37,488 nt of DNA from JBAXPW01 sp037132015. GTDB lineage: Bacteria; Patescibacteriota; Microgenomatia; UBA1406; GWC2-37-13. Under the pieces are notes generated by a model. The model was not told where the DNA came from and did no database searches. It was given only the letters and a program-made list of their open reading frames with translations. The position numbers were made by a program, and so were the translations under genes. The stretch is from assembly GCA_037132015.1 (NCBI GenBank), contig JBAXPW010000007.1:1-37488 (forward strand), given 5' to 3'. This document shows, piece after piece, positions 26,503-35,484 of the stretch (its first letter is position 1; every line of letters begins with the position of its first letter).

Positions 26503-28629
26503 ATGGATAAGTCACTAGCAAAACGATTTGAGTTTCCAAGAATGATAACCCAATGGGGTGGTTATGTTTCTGCTTTTGATAAGACAAATGTATCAGAGAA
26601 TGTTTTAGTACGAGGTTCACAAAATGTTTACAAAAAACTATCAGGTAATATGGCGGTCAGGCAAGGACTTAAAAGGCAAGGAGTAGCTAATACAATAATT
26701 AGCCCAATATCATCAGAATTTGTTTGGTACACGTCTTTTGGCAGTACTTATACAATGGTAGTTTCTAATGGAACACTTTATGTAGTAATAAACAAAGTAT
26801 GGTACGAAGTACAAACTGAACTATCTAGTACACGATATGTATTTGATAAATGGTGGGACAACACAGAAAAGAAGGACCGCCTTTTATTTGTTAAAGGAGA
26901 TGCAGATTTACAACACTGGTCAGGAGGTTTTGCACAGGTAAACGGACTAAACGACGTAGTAACAACTATCAATACTACTCCAGTGAATGGGGGTACTAAC
27001 TATGTAGTCGGAGATACTATAACCATAGTAGGCGGAACAGGTGCAACCGCAACAATTACGAGTATTCGTACTGGAGGGATTGCAACTGAATTAAGATTGA
27101 TCACTGGAGGTTCAGGATATGGCGTGAGTGCAAGTAGTGCTACTACTAGTGGATCAGGTACTGGATGCACAGTACAAATAACAGCAGTGGCTTCGCCTTC
27201 AACTTCTACACTCATATTAAAAGATGTTTCTTCAACGTGGATCCAACAGGGTTTTGCTTCGAATACTGTCGCTGAGAAAAAATTTATGTATGGTGGAAGT
27301 GAGTATACTTATACGGGCGGTGAAACAACCAATATCTTAACTGGAGTTAGCCCAGCAATAACAATAACAGATGGAGACTATGTAATACAATCAGTTATCA
27401 CACAGTCAAATACTCCTTCTTCTTCATTTAATGCAGACTTCTTAAAAGTAATAGGCAATCAAGTTTATTTAGGTTCTTATTCAGGAAGACAAGTATTCAT
27501 GTCGCAAGATTTAGACTTTAAAAACTATACTGTACCAACTCCACAAATAGCTGGAAGTCCTGGACTCTTTGTCTTTGACGGTAACATAAAAGGAATAGGA
27601 GTCAGACAAGGAAAGGCTTGTATAGGGTATGGCACAAGTGGCTGGGCTATTATATCATTTAGTCTAGTTTCAAATAATAATATTCTCACAAGAAATAACC
27701 AAGTAGATGTAAAACCAGTAGCAATACTTCAAGCCCCACTAGCCCATGAGTTTATAAGTACAGTCGGAGATAACCTAGTGTATCTAGGACAAGACCAACA
27801 AGTCAGACAATTTGGAGACTTTAACACGGCTTTCGTTTCAATGTATCCTTCGCTTTCACAAGATGTTGCTAGAGAACTTCAACAAGAAAGTTTTACTAAT
27901 GGAGAACTCAAATGTATCGGTGAGTTTATATATCTTACAGCTCCAAACTCAGGTAAAACTTATTTACGACAAGAACGCACGAGAGTAGATTCTAACGGAA
28001 CTGTAGTTTCAGAAAAACTGTGGCATTCACCATTCATCCTCAATGCTTCAAGTATCAATCAAATAGACGGAATAGTAGTAGCATTCTCAAATTCTAACCC
28101 ACAAATATATGAAGTATGGAATACAGGTCAATGGCATGATGATTCCCCAAGTGAGGAAAGTATACCCTATACGTCAGTCATGGCTCTAGGGTATAGAGGA
28201 GAGCAAAGAAGACAAGGACTATGGAGCTTTGATAAACAATTCACAGAAGGTTATGCAGATACAGGAACATCACTTTATTTAACTATTAACTATAACTATC
28301 AAGGATATACAAATGTAGTTACAAAACCAGTAACAACACCATCCTACCCAGCGTATACATTTTCTACAAATGTTGCTTCCATTGGGGAAAACTCAATAGG
28401 GGATGAGCCTATGGGAATGGGAGGTGTAACAGATATAGCAAATGACCAAGATTCACTCCCAAAGTTCAAATGTATAAATTCACTAGGACTTACCAACGTT
28501 TTTGAGTGGCAACCTATATATTATTCAGATACAGTAGACGCAAATTGGGAAATTTTAGCCTGCGCGAGTGATGCAATACCAGAAGACGATCAAAACGCAA
28601 CATTTATTATTAACAAGTTACGCAATTAA
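26503..28629 (+). CDS. Tail nozzle / tubular protein of a short-tailed phage
   Basis: The 708-residue protein begins FEFPRMITQWGGYVSAFDK, with a SQNVYKKLSGNMAVRQGLKR segment and a WYTSFGSTYTMVVSNGTLYVVI repeat, the pattern of nozzle proteins (P22 gp10 or T7 gp12 type) built on a beta-propeller-like body. An inserted beta domain is seen at about residues 155-230 (NGGTNYVVGDTITIVGGTG, GGSGYGVSAS). Further blades follow (GYGTSGWAIISFS, LVYLGQDQQVRQFGDFN). It stands after the adaptor, as expected. No tape-measure or tail-tube genes are found anywhere in the window, which supports a podovirus-like tail. Confidence 0.65.
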   Translation: MDKSLAKRFEFPRMITQWGGYVSAFDKTNVSENVLVRGSQNVYKKLSGNMAVRQGLKRQGVANTIISPISSEFVWYTSFGSTYTMVVSNGTLYVVINKVWYEVQTELSSTRYVFDKWWDNTEKKDRLLFVKGDADLQHWSGGFAQVNGLNDVVTTINTTPVNGGTNYVVGDTITIVGGTGATATITSIRTGGIATELRLITGGSGYGVSASSATTSGSGTGCTVQITAVASPSTSTLILKDVSSTWIQQGFASNTVAEKKFMYGGSEYTYTGGETTNILTGVSPAITITDGDYVIQSVITQSNTPSSSFNADFLKVIGNQVYLGSYSGRQVFMSQDLDFKNYTVPTPQIAGSPGLFVFDGNIKGIGVRQGKACIGYGTSGWAIISFSLVSNNNILTRNNQVDVKPVAILQAPLAHEFISTVGDNLVYLGQDQQVRQFGDFNTAFVSMYPSLSQDVARELQQESFTNGELKCIGEFIYLTAPNSGKTYLRQERTRVDSNGTVVSEKLWHSPFILNASSINQIDGIVVAFSNSNPQIYEVWNTGQWHDDSPSEESIPYTSVMALGYRGEQRRQGLWSFDKQFTEGYADTGTSLYLTINYNYQGYTNVVTKPVTTPSYPAYTFSTNVASIGENSIGDEPMGMGGVTDIANDQDSLPKFKCINSLGLTNVFEWQPIYYSDTVDANWEILACASDAIPEDDQNATFIINKLRN

Positions 28630-28638
28630 ATAATATTA

Positions 28639-28647
28639 TGGTATAAT
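28639..28647 (+). promoter_or_regulatory. Extended -10 promoter TGGTATAAT
   Basis: TGG plus a perfect TATAAT, 21 nt before the ATG at 28669, in the gap after the nozzle gene. It gives a short leader of about 14 nt. Confidence 0.55.
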
Positions 28648-28668
28648 TATTATAATAACAAAAATAAA

Positions 28669-30897
28669 ATGAAATATCATCCATTTGGGGGGACAACTTA
28701 CAACTTAGGGTCATCAATCGGGTCAACTGACGCAACAATTTTATTATCTTCATTCTTAGAGCCAGTAACTAATACGCCTTACACTATGGTTCTACTAAAT
28801 ACTGATATAGTTTTCGCAACAATTGCTCCTAAAACAACATCATCAGAGTTTATTTCATTCACAGGTATTACACAAAATAGCAACGGCACAGCCACTCTTA
28901 CAGGAGTAACAAGAGGACTTGCTAAAAAATATCCTTTCATAGAGGACTCAGCATACAAACTTCCACACTCAGGTGGAACACAGTTTATAATCTCAGATGC
29001 CCCGCAAGTATTTGAAGAATATGCTGCACTCAGCAATAATAATATTTTCACAGGATATAACACAGTGCCAGATCCAGTAAGTGCAACAGACATAGCTAAT
29101 AAAGAATGGGTTTTGACTGTAGTAAATGGTGGTGCAGTATCATTTGCTCAGGTAGCTATCTCAGGCACCGCAGGAGAAACATTCTCCGCAGGAGCACCAG
29201 TATATCTAAAAGCATCTGATTCAAGATGGTACAAAGTATTAGCAAACGATAATCAATTTAATACCCTAGTAAGCGTACAAATGGGTATTGCACTCGGGGC
29301 AGGAAGTGCTGGGGTAGGTATAAGTGGAGGTGTCGCAGTATCAGGTGCTGTTACAACTCTTTCAGGACTGACTGCTAATAATCTTTACTACATTTCAAAT
29401 ACAGGTACACTAGCAACAACAGCTGGTACATATTCTATTCCTTTCGGATGGGCTACAGCTACTACAACCCTAGTATTAAAACCCGGAAACTTCCCAACAC
29501 CACAAGAAAAGTCAGCCATGGGTGGTTCACAAGGTATACCAACATCTACTAATAAATTTGTAACACAAGATAACGTATCTATCGCTAGTACAGACCAAAC
29601 ACAGACTACACAAAACGGAACTTCAACTGTGGGTGAAGCAAATACTACAGGATTAAGAAATAAACTAGCACAGTCTTTTATTCCAACAAAAACTAAAATA
29701 CGAGGTGTAAAACTATACAAGAGTGCAGACACAGGAACATTTACAGGTACAGTAACTGTTGCTTTATATGCTGATAGTGCAGGAAGCCCAACTGGTTCTG
29801 CTCTCGCAACTGTAACATTAACTAATGCACAATACGAAGGTACACTCGTGGGAGAATTTACTGCTACATTTTCAGCCGAATACTCAATGACAGTAGGTTC
29901 TCTTTACTGGATTCAAATAACTACATCAACATCGGACACTTCTAACCATCCCAACCTAGGAACTAATACCGCAGGTGGATATGCAAGTGGAAGTGTCAAA
30001 TATTTTAACAGTACAGATAGCTGGGTAGCAATATCTACAATTGACTTATATTTCAAAACCCTTGAAGGTAATGCTTCACAGATAGTAAAAACAGATAGTA
30101 GCGGGCTAATACCAACTGATTTTCTTACTACAGCTAACTTACCTATCCCAGCATTTCTACAAAATATAATAATGGAAGTGGAAACTATGACATCTATTTA
30201 TTTTGGTTCTAATGCAACAGGATCTGTACTTTTTGTACAATGTGATTCAAGTAGAAATATATACAGATTTGAAAGAGATTCGATAACTGGTTCATATTTA
30301 CAGACACATGTTGTATTTGCAACATTTTCATCTAGTGGTAATAATAGCGCATTGATAGTTATTGGATCGTATATGTATATATTTGCTTCTGGTGGAGCGA
30401 ATGTAAAATGTTCAAGATTCTTGGCTGCCGACTTAACAGGAGAACAAGTAATGACAGTACCAGCTTTAGCTTGTACCTCCACTCTTGGAGTATACACAGA
30501 CGGAGCTAATGCCTATGTCACTTCTGCTCAATCATCTACTACAACTAATAAATGGACTTTGAGTGGTACTACATTTACAGCATCTACGACAGCCTCAACA
30601 TCAAATCTTACGAGTGGGACTTCGTTTTTTGATGGGACTAACATATATATACAAGGAGGAGGTTCTTCGGGACTAACGATATATAAATTAACAGCAATAG
30701 ATGGTTCAGCGAAAACTACTACCAGCAAAACTTTCGATTCTAGGAGATATAGTGATGCAGTAAGCTCAAGTATGTTGTTAATGAATATAGATACTACAAG
30801 AATGTACTTTGGTTTTGGAGCTAGATGGCTTAATGAATTAAATGCTGATGTTCAAATAGGTTCTATGATTTATCTATTACCAATAAGTAAACCTTAA
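28669..30897 (+). CDS. Tail-associated receptor-binding protein
   Basis: The N-terminal region (residues 1-150) resembles phage tail-attachment domains (TYNLGSSIGSTDATILLSSF, ISFTGITQNSNGTATLTGV, TRGLAKKYPF). This 'GVTRG' element recurs in virion attachment proteins. Residues 150-290 are beta repeats (FSAGAPVYLKASDSRWYKV). Residues about 305-465 form a jelly roll (NKLAQSFIPTKTKIRGVKLY, TVTVALYADSAGSPTGS). The C-terminus has propeller-like repeats (GSYMYIFASGGANVKC, GVYTDGANAYVTS, FFDGTNIYIQGGG). Inferred role: host recognition, in addition to the fibre at 35485. Confidence 0.6.
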   Translation: MKYHPFGGTTYNLGSSIGSTDATILLSSFLEPVTNTPYTMVLLNTDIVFATIAPKTTSSEFISFTGITQNSNGTATLTGVTRGLAKKYPFIEDSAYKLPHSGGTQFIISDAPQVFEEYAALSNNNIFTGYNTVPDPVSATDIANKEWVLTVVNGGAVSFAQVAISGTAGETFSAGAPVYLKASDSRWYKVLANDNQFNTLVSVQMGIALGAGSAGVGISGGVAVSGAVTTLSGLTANNLYYISNTGTLATTAGTYSIPFGWATATTTLVLKPGNFPTPQEKSAMGGSQGIPTSTNKFVTQDNVSIASTDQTQTTQNGTSTVGEANTTGLRNKLAQSFIPTKTKIRGVKLYKSADTGTFTGTVTVALYADSAGSPTGSALATVTLTNAQYEGTLVGEFTATFSAEYSMTVGSLYWIQITTSTSDTSNHPNLGTNTAGGYASGSVKYFNSTDSWVAISTIDLYFKTLEGNASQIVKTDSSGLIPTDFLTTANLPIPAFLQNIIMEVETMTSIYFGSNATGSVLFVQCDSSRNIYRFERDSITGSYLQTHVVFATFSSSGNNSALIVIGSYMYIFASGGANVKCSRFLAADLTGEQVMTVPALACTSTLGVYTDGANAYVTSAQSSTTTNKWTLSGTTFTASTTASTSNLTSGTSFFDGTNIYIQGGGSSGLTIYKLTAIDGSAKTTTSKTFDSRRYSDAVSSSMLLMNIDTTRMYFGFGARWLNELNADVQIGSMIYLLPISKP

Positions 30898-30901
30898 TAA
30901 C

Positions 30902-33091
30902 ATGTCAACACCAACAGGAGAAAGATATAGTCAAGATGAAGTAAATAAAGCATTCGGATATGCACCCGGTACTAATACTGGGGCACCCGCTACTCACATA
31001 AATGCACCCACTTCATCTTCATCAGGAGGAAGTGCTTTCAATGATACTAAAAATCAAACTTCACCCACTGTAGTTTCCAATGCTAATAAGATAAATGACG
31101 TACCTAAAATAAATGCAAAACAAGATGCACTAAATAGTGGAGGATTAAAATCAGATACAACTTCTGGGGCTACAACATACGCAAATAACACTATATTTAA
31201 CCCAAAAGATACTACAGCAGAAGGAACACAAACATTTAATGGGAATACATATAAAGTAGATTCACAGGGTAGACCTTATGGAAATCCTATTACAACGTCA
31301 GGAACAACTGGTGGTACAACAGGAGGTACAAGTGGCGGTACTACACCAACACCAGAAACTAACCCAACGAACACAGGAGAAGGTGGATATTACGGAGGGG
31401 TATATATAGCACCGGGTGCACCAATGCCAACTGATAAGAATGGTAATCCAGTACACCTAACTCCAACCACCCCAGAGCAAGATAGTTTTAGACAAGATAT
31501 GCTCAACTTAAAAGCCTCAATGGATGCTACAGGTGCGAGTAATATAGACAACATAAATAAAACATTTGATGCTCTAGTACAAAATCAACAAGAAATAAAC
31601 ACAGCCAGTACCGCAGGTGTAACTAATGCTCTTATCATGTCAGGTTCTGCACAACATGACCCTTATTCACAGAATAATATACTTGTATCTGTATCTTATG
31701 GACTCAAACAAATAGGTAACCTTGAAATACAAAGACAGCAAGCTATAATCGCTGCTCAACAAGCTATGCAAGAAGGAGACTATAAAATTGTTACAGCAAT
31801 GCACGATAAAGCAGATGCAATACAAAAAGACCAACAAGCAGAATTTAACAAAATACAAGATAATTTGATTAAAGCTAATGAGAAAGCAATAGAGACCAAA
31901 GCACAGATACAGAAAGACAATGCTATTGTTAATCTATTTTCTCCAACCACAGGATCAGGAATTTCAGACCCTATTGCGATATTTAAAAAATTACAAGAAA
32001 ATGGATTTAAAGACATTCCACTTCAAGAGGTAACTGACAAAGTTGCTTTACTTTCAGGTCAAGGTGGTACAGGACAAGTAGGCGAATATAATATGTATAA
32101 AGCAGATACTCAAAGAAAAGGACTCACTCCCCTAGATTATATGGCTTGGAAAGACCAACAAGACGCTAAACAGGCTAAATTGGATTCTGCAAAAGCATAT
32201 AATAACGCATATGCTAGTGCAGCGGGAAAAGCGGCGGGTGAAGCAACCTCAGGAACAGATACCACTCAAACAACTATTGATTCAACTAGTCAAAGCATTA
32301 TGGCACAAACAGGATTATCAGCAGGTGCTTTTGCTTATGCTACACAAGGAAGTGCAGGATTAACAAGAATGAACTCAGCAGATAGAACTAAATACATGAA
32401 TGAATGGAAAGATTATCAAATAAAACACAACATAGATGGTGCTACTTCTAAAGCACAATTTGATGCATATTCAAATACTGTCAAAGCAAATATAATGAGA
32501 AATAATCAGGCTACGGTAGCAAGTGATGAACTGATGGGAACTATAACAAATATAAGAAGTGCAGCCACTGAAGCAGGTCTAGGCGACTTAAAAGGATTAA
32601 ACATTGCTAATATATGGGCAGGTAGTCAATTAAATTCTGCTTCACAAGAAACATTTAAAATACATTTAACACAACTAAGAAATGAACTTGCTATGTATAA
32701 TGCTGCTACAGCAGGACAACTAGATGCTAACGGAAACATAAGAGAAAACTCTAAAGCAGACATGGAAAACATTGCTGATACTATTATTCAAAATGGTTTT
32801 GCAGCAGGAAGTATAGATGGCTTTGAAAAAGCAATAAAATCTTCAAAAGATAAACTAGGTGCTGTATTAGAGAAAAGTATTTCAGCACAAAATAAACAAG
32901 TATGGAATATGTTTGGAGTAGGTGCTAATTACAAAGAACCAATATCTCCAGAACGAGCAAAGAATGAAGTAGATACATATATAAAAACAAATCCAAATAA
33001 TGCAGAAACGATTGCTAAACTATATGAAGTACCCGGAGCAACTGATCAAGATATTTATGATTATTTAAAAGCTAATGGACTAATACAATAA
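30902..33091 (+). CDS. Internal virion (ejection) protein candidate 1
   Basis: The first 190 residues are low-complexity and rich in Thr, Gly, Ser and Pro (TTGGTTGGTSGGTTPTPE), with QDEVNKAFGYAPG at the start. Residues 195-340 are long helices with coiled-coil character (QQAIIAAQQAMQEGDYK, KADAIQKDQQAEFNKIQDNL). The rest is helical with Ala-rich segments. Large helical proteins between tail genes and the fibre in podoviruses are usually carried in the head and ejected to build a channel for DNA. No enzymatic motif seen. It is separated by 1 nt from a second protein of the same type. Confidence 0.55.
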   Translation: MSTPTGERYSQDEVNKAFGYAPGTNTGAPATHINAPTSSSSGGSAFNDTKNQTSPTVVSNANKINDVPKINAKQDALNSGGLKSDTTSGATTYANNTIFNPKDTTAEGTQTFNGNTYKVDSQGRPYGNPITTSGTTGGTTGGTSGGTTPTPETNPTNTGEGGYYGGVYIAPGAPMPTDKNGNPVHLTPTTPEQDSFRQDMLNLKASMDATGASNIDNINKTFDALVQNQQEINTASTAGVTNALIMSGSAQHDPYSQNNILVSVSYGLKQIGNLEIQRQQAIIAAQQAMQEGDYKIVTAMHDKADAIQKDQQAEFNKIQDNLIKANEKAIETKAQIQKDNAIVNLFSPTTGSGISDPIAIFKKLQENGFKDIPLQEVTDKVALLSGQGGTGQVGEYNMYKADTQRKGLTPLDYMAWKDQQDAKQAKLDSAKAYNNAYASAAGKAAGEATSGTDTTQTTIDSTSQSIMAQTGLSAGAFAYATQGSAGLTRMNSADRTKYMNEWKDYQIKHNIDGATSKAQFDAYSNTVKANIMRNNQATVASDELMGTITNIRSAATEAGLGDLKGLNIANIWAGSQLNSASQETFKIHLTQLRNELAMYNAATAGQLDANGNIRENSKADMENIADTIIQNGFAAGSIDGFEKAIKSSKDKLGAVLEKSISAQNKQVWNMFGVGANYKEPISPERAKNEVDTYIKTNPNNAETIAKLYEVPGATDQDIYDYLKANGLIQ

Positions 33092-33092
33092 T

Positions 33093-35066
33093 ATGGCAAC
33101 AAACCCAATGTTTTCAAAATTTGACCAGATTTTAGGAAAGACAACCCCTACACCAACTGATGGAACACTACCAGTAACTTCTCGTGCTGACCAAATACGA
33201 GCTTTAGCTAAAAAATCTTTAGCAGATACAGAGGCAAATAAACCTAAACCTGCTTTCGGGACAGAACCTTCTTTTAAAGCAAGTATCGGCGGAGCAGAAA
33301 CAATTGTCCCAAATACATTGAAAACATTGGGTAATATTCCAAGTGATGTTGCTAACATAGCTGATACTGCTATTCAAAGCACAGCAGGGAACATAGGAAA
33401 ATCTTTAGGAGTAGCTACTGATATTTACAAAGATAGAGGTGTAGTTCAAGGCACAAAAGATATTGTAGGTGGTTTTGCTGATACACTAACTAAAATAGGC
33501 GAAGCACCAGGCAAGGCAATAGTCGGACAAAACGATAAAATGGACTTAGTTAATCATTTAGCACCAATTCAAGAAACTACTCTTAAACAACGAGATGCTA
33601 TTTTACAAAAAATTGATGATGCAAAAAAGAATGGTAAGGACACGACAAATTTAGTAAAAGCTCTTAAATATACAGTAGAAAGTCTTGACTCTCTTAATGC
33701 TCAAATTGGCACTAAGGAAGATAGAAGTAATCAAACTATTGATACACTAACTAATGTAGCTAAATATCCAATAGAACATCCAGCCCAAACTGCAATTCTT
33801 GCTGAAACTTTAAAACCTGAAACACAAGCAACTATCGTAAGTAAAATAAAACCCGTAACATCTAAAATAGAAACTGGAGTCAATGCGGTCAAAAATACTG
33901 CTAGTGATTTAGCTGGTGCAACGGGCAGTAAGATAAGTGATGTCACAAGTTCAACAAAAGGCGAAATAATCAATATTATCAAGGGTAAATCAGAAGCGGA
34001 GATTTTAGCAACTCCTGAAAGTAAAGTTAAAACTCTTTCTCCTAGTGAAAGAAAAGTTTGGTTTGATAATCAAACTTCAAAAATAAATACTAATGCTGAA
34101 GCAACAACTGCTAAAATTAAGGCAGATTTAAAAAAACAAGCAGACGCTACACAAGCAACTACTGAAAAATTACAAAAAGATTTGGCAGTTGCCACGCGAG
34201 ATAAAGTTATAGAATTACGACCTAAAATAGTAAAAGCTATGGGTGAACAATCTAAAATTTATCGTAATCTTATAAACGAAGAAATGGCAGGTAAAGAAAA
34301 TATATCTATCAAGATAGATGATTTAAAGGCACATATTGACGCACAATTTGGAGATAATCCAGGTCAAGCATCTGCAATTAAAGAAAGATTGGGATTGACT
34401 GATACTCCTGAAGTAGTTAAAAAAGGACAAGTTCCAACTATTCAAGCAGAAGCACCTACAAAAACATTAGGAGAACTTTTCGATGAATCAAAAGCATTAA
34501 AACAAGAAATAAGCACAGGAGCAACTAAGGGAACTAAAGTATTTACTTCTGAAGATAAATTGACAGATGATGCAATTCATACACTCACAGATTTTATGAA
34601 AAAGAATGGTGTAGATTTTAAAGAAGCTAATCAATTCTGGTCAAAATATGCACCAATAAGAAATCAGTTAGTATCTGAAGCAAAACCTTTCTTACAGACA
34701 GGAACACAAACAAAAACCTTTGCTGGAACATTAAAAAGAGTTTCACAAGGAACTGATGTAAACAACGAAAACTTTATAAATGAAGTAGAAAATCTTGTTG
34801 GAAAACCAATCACAAAAGAAGCCAAAGAAATTGTATCTAAATTAGATGCAACTGCAAAAACAGAGCTTGCAAATAAAATTTCTGCTGAGCAAAAACTTCT
34901 TGAAAATCAAATGGCTAAAGATAAAGCATTGTCTGAATTAAGTAGTAAACAATTTGAAATAGAAAGACAAGCACGTGTTAGAAGTATGATAAAAAAGGTT
35001 GTAATTACCTCATTAGGATTATTAGGAGCAAAAGAACTAGGTATTACCAAGTTTTTTGGGCTTTAA
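33093..35066 (+). CDS. Internal virion (ejection) protein candidate 2
   Basis: The protein is helical almost throughout, with Lys, Ala and Thr rich repeats (DDAKKNGKDTTNLVKALKY, ATRDKVIELRPKIVKAMGEQ, AEQKLLENQMAKDKALSEL). Its N-terminus is Pro/Thr-rich (GKTTPTPTDGTLP). It ends in a hydrophobic or amphipathic stretch (VVITSLGLLGAKELGITKFF) that could insert in a membrane. Its start follows the previous stop by 1 nt. The pair probably acts together in DNA delivery; this is inferred from architecture and position only. Confidence 0.55.
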   Translation: MATNPMFSKFDQILGKTTPTPTDGTLPVTSRADQIRALAKKSLADTEANKPKPAFGTEPSFKASIGGAETIVPNTLKTLGNIPSDVANIADTAIQSTAGNIGKSLGVATDIYKDRGVVQGTKDIVGGFADTLTKIGEAPGKAIVGQNDKMDLVNHLAPIQETTLKQRDAILQKIDDAKKNGKDTTNLVKALKYTVESLDSLNAQIGTKEDRSNQTIDTLTNVAKYPIEHPAQTAILAETLKPETQATIVSKIKPVTSKIETGVNAVKNTASDLAGATGSKISDVTSSTKGEIINIIKGKSEAEILATPESKVKTLSPSERKVWFDNQTSKINTNAEATTAKIKADLKKQADATQATTEKLQKDLAVATRDKVIELRPKIVKAMGEQSKIYRNLINEEMAGKENISIKIDDLKAHIDAQFGDNPGQASAIKERLGLTDTPEVVKKGQVPTIQAEAPTKTLGELFDESKALKQEISTGATKGTKVFTSEDKLTDDAIHTLTDFMKKNGVDFKEANQFWSKYAPIRNQLVSEAKPFLQTGTQTKTFAGTLKRVSQGTDVNNENFINEVENLVGKPITKEAKEIVSKLDATAKTELANKISAEQKLLENQMAKDKALSELSSKQFEIERQARVRSMIKKVVITSLGLLGAKELGITKFFGL

Positions 35067-35200
35067 TCCATCTTAGCGATTATTATAAACAATAAAATTA
35101 TTACGATAATCATATTAACCATTATACACTAATCAACCCAAAAGTCAATATGCAAATAAAGAAAAAATTAAATAGATTTGTTCCTATACTGAATCTTAGT

Positions 35201-35298
35201 TGGAGTAGTCAAAGATTTTTCTATACTCCACTTTCTAGTTTTTACACGTTAATTGGGCATACGCTTTGCAGGTATATGCCCAATCCTAGTTGCAAAGC
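35201..35298 (+). ncRNA. Candidate structured RNA with H-type pseudoknot
   Basis: The first hairpin is TGGAGTA (35201-35207) with TACTCCA (35224-35230). A second, stronger stem is ATTGGGCATA (35252-35261) with TATGCCCAAT (35275-35284). The loop of the second stem contains GCTTTGCA (35263-35270), which is perfectly complementary to TGCAAAGC at 35291-35298. Connecting loops of 1, 4 and 6 nt make a feasible H-type pseudoknot. The stretch 35067-35333 has no convincing gene. An ATG frame at 35150-35329 (59 codons) runs through it but its product looks random. The role is unknown; it lies between the ejection and fibre genes. Confidence 0.5.
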
Positions 35299-35333
35299 TA
35301 TTAATAATTTGATTTTAGAATATAATTAAGAAT

Positions 35334-35468
35334 ATGACAATTATTCATGGATTCGTACCACCCAAAAAGAAAGAACCAACATTGGCTGAAATCATTGATG
35401 CAAAAATCGTCTGTTTTTCAAAATTATGTTTTTCTAATTTAAGGGCAAATAGACAACATTATCAATAA
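35334..35468 (+). CDS. Small fibre-N-terminus-like peptide, 44 aa
   Basis: The N-terminus (IIHGFVPPKKKEPTLAEIID) resembles that of the fibre starting 17 nt downstream of its stop (KGYLPQKKQTPPDRSLGDA). Both have a hydrophobic-Gly-aromatic start, a Pro-Lys-Lys core and a following helix. The second half (CFSKLCFSNLRANRQH) does not match. It may be a remnant of a duplicated fibre gene or a small virion-attachment peptide. Confidence 0.4.
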   Translation: MTIIHGFVPPKKKEPTLAEIIDAKIVCFSKLCFSNLRANRQHYQ

Positions 35469-35469
35469 G

Positions 35470-35478
35470 TAGTAAAAT
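35470..35478 (+). promoter_or_regulatory. TAGTAAAAT box 6 nt before fibre ATG
   Basis: TAGTAAAAT differs by one base from the TAGTATAAT boxes, with the same 6-nt distance to the ATG (35485). Confidence 0.45.
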
Positions 35479-35484
35479 AAATAT

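Noticed and set aside
35150..35329. 59-codon ORF through the pseudoknot region
   Set aside because: No Shine-Dalgarno or promoter box at the usual distance, random-looking product, and strong RNA pairing explains the sequence better.
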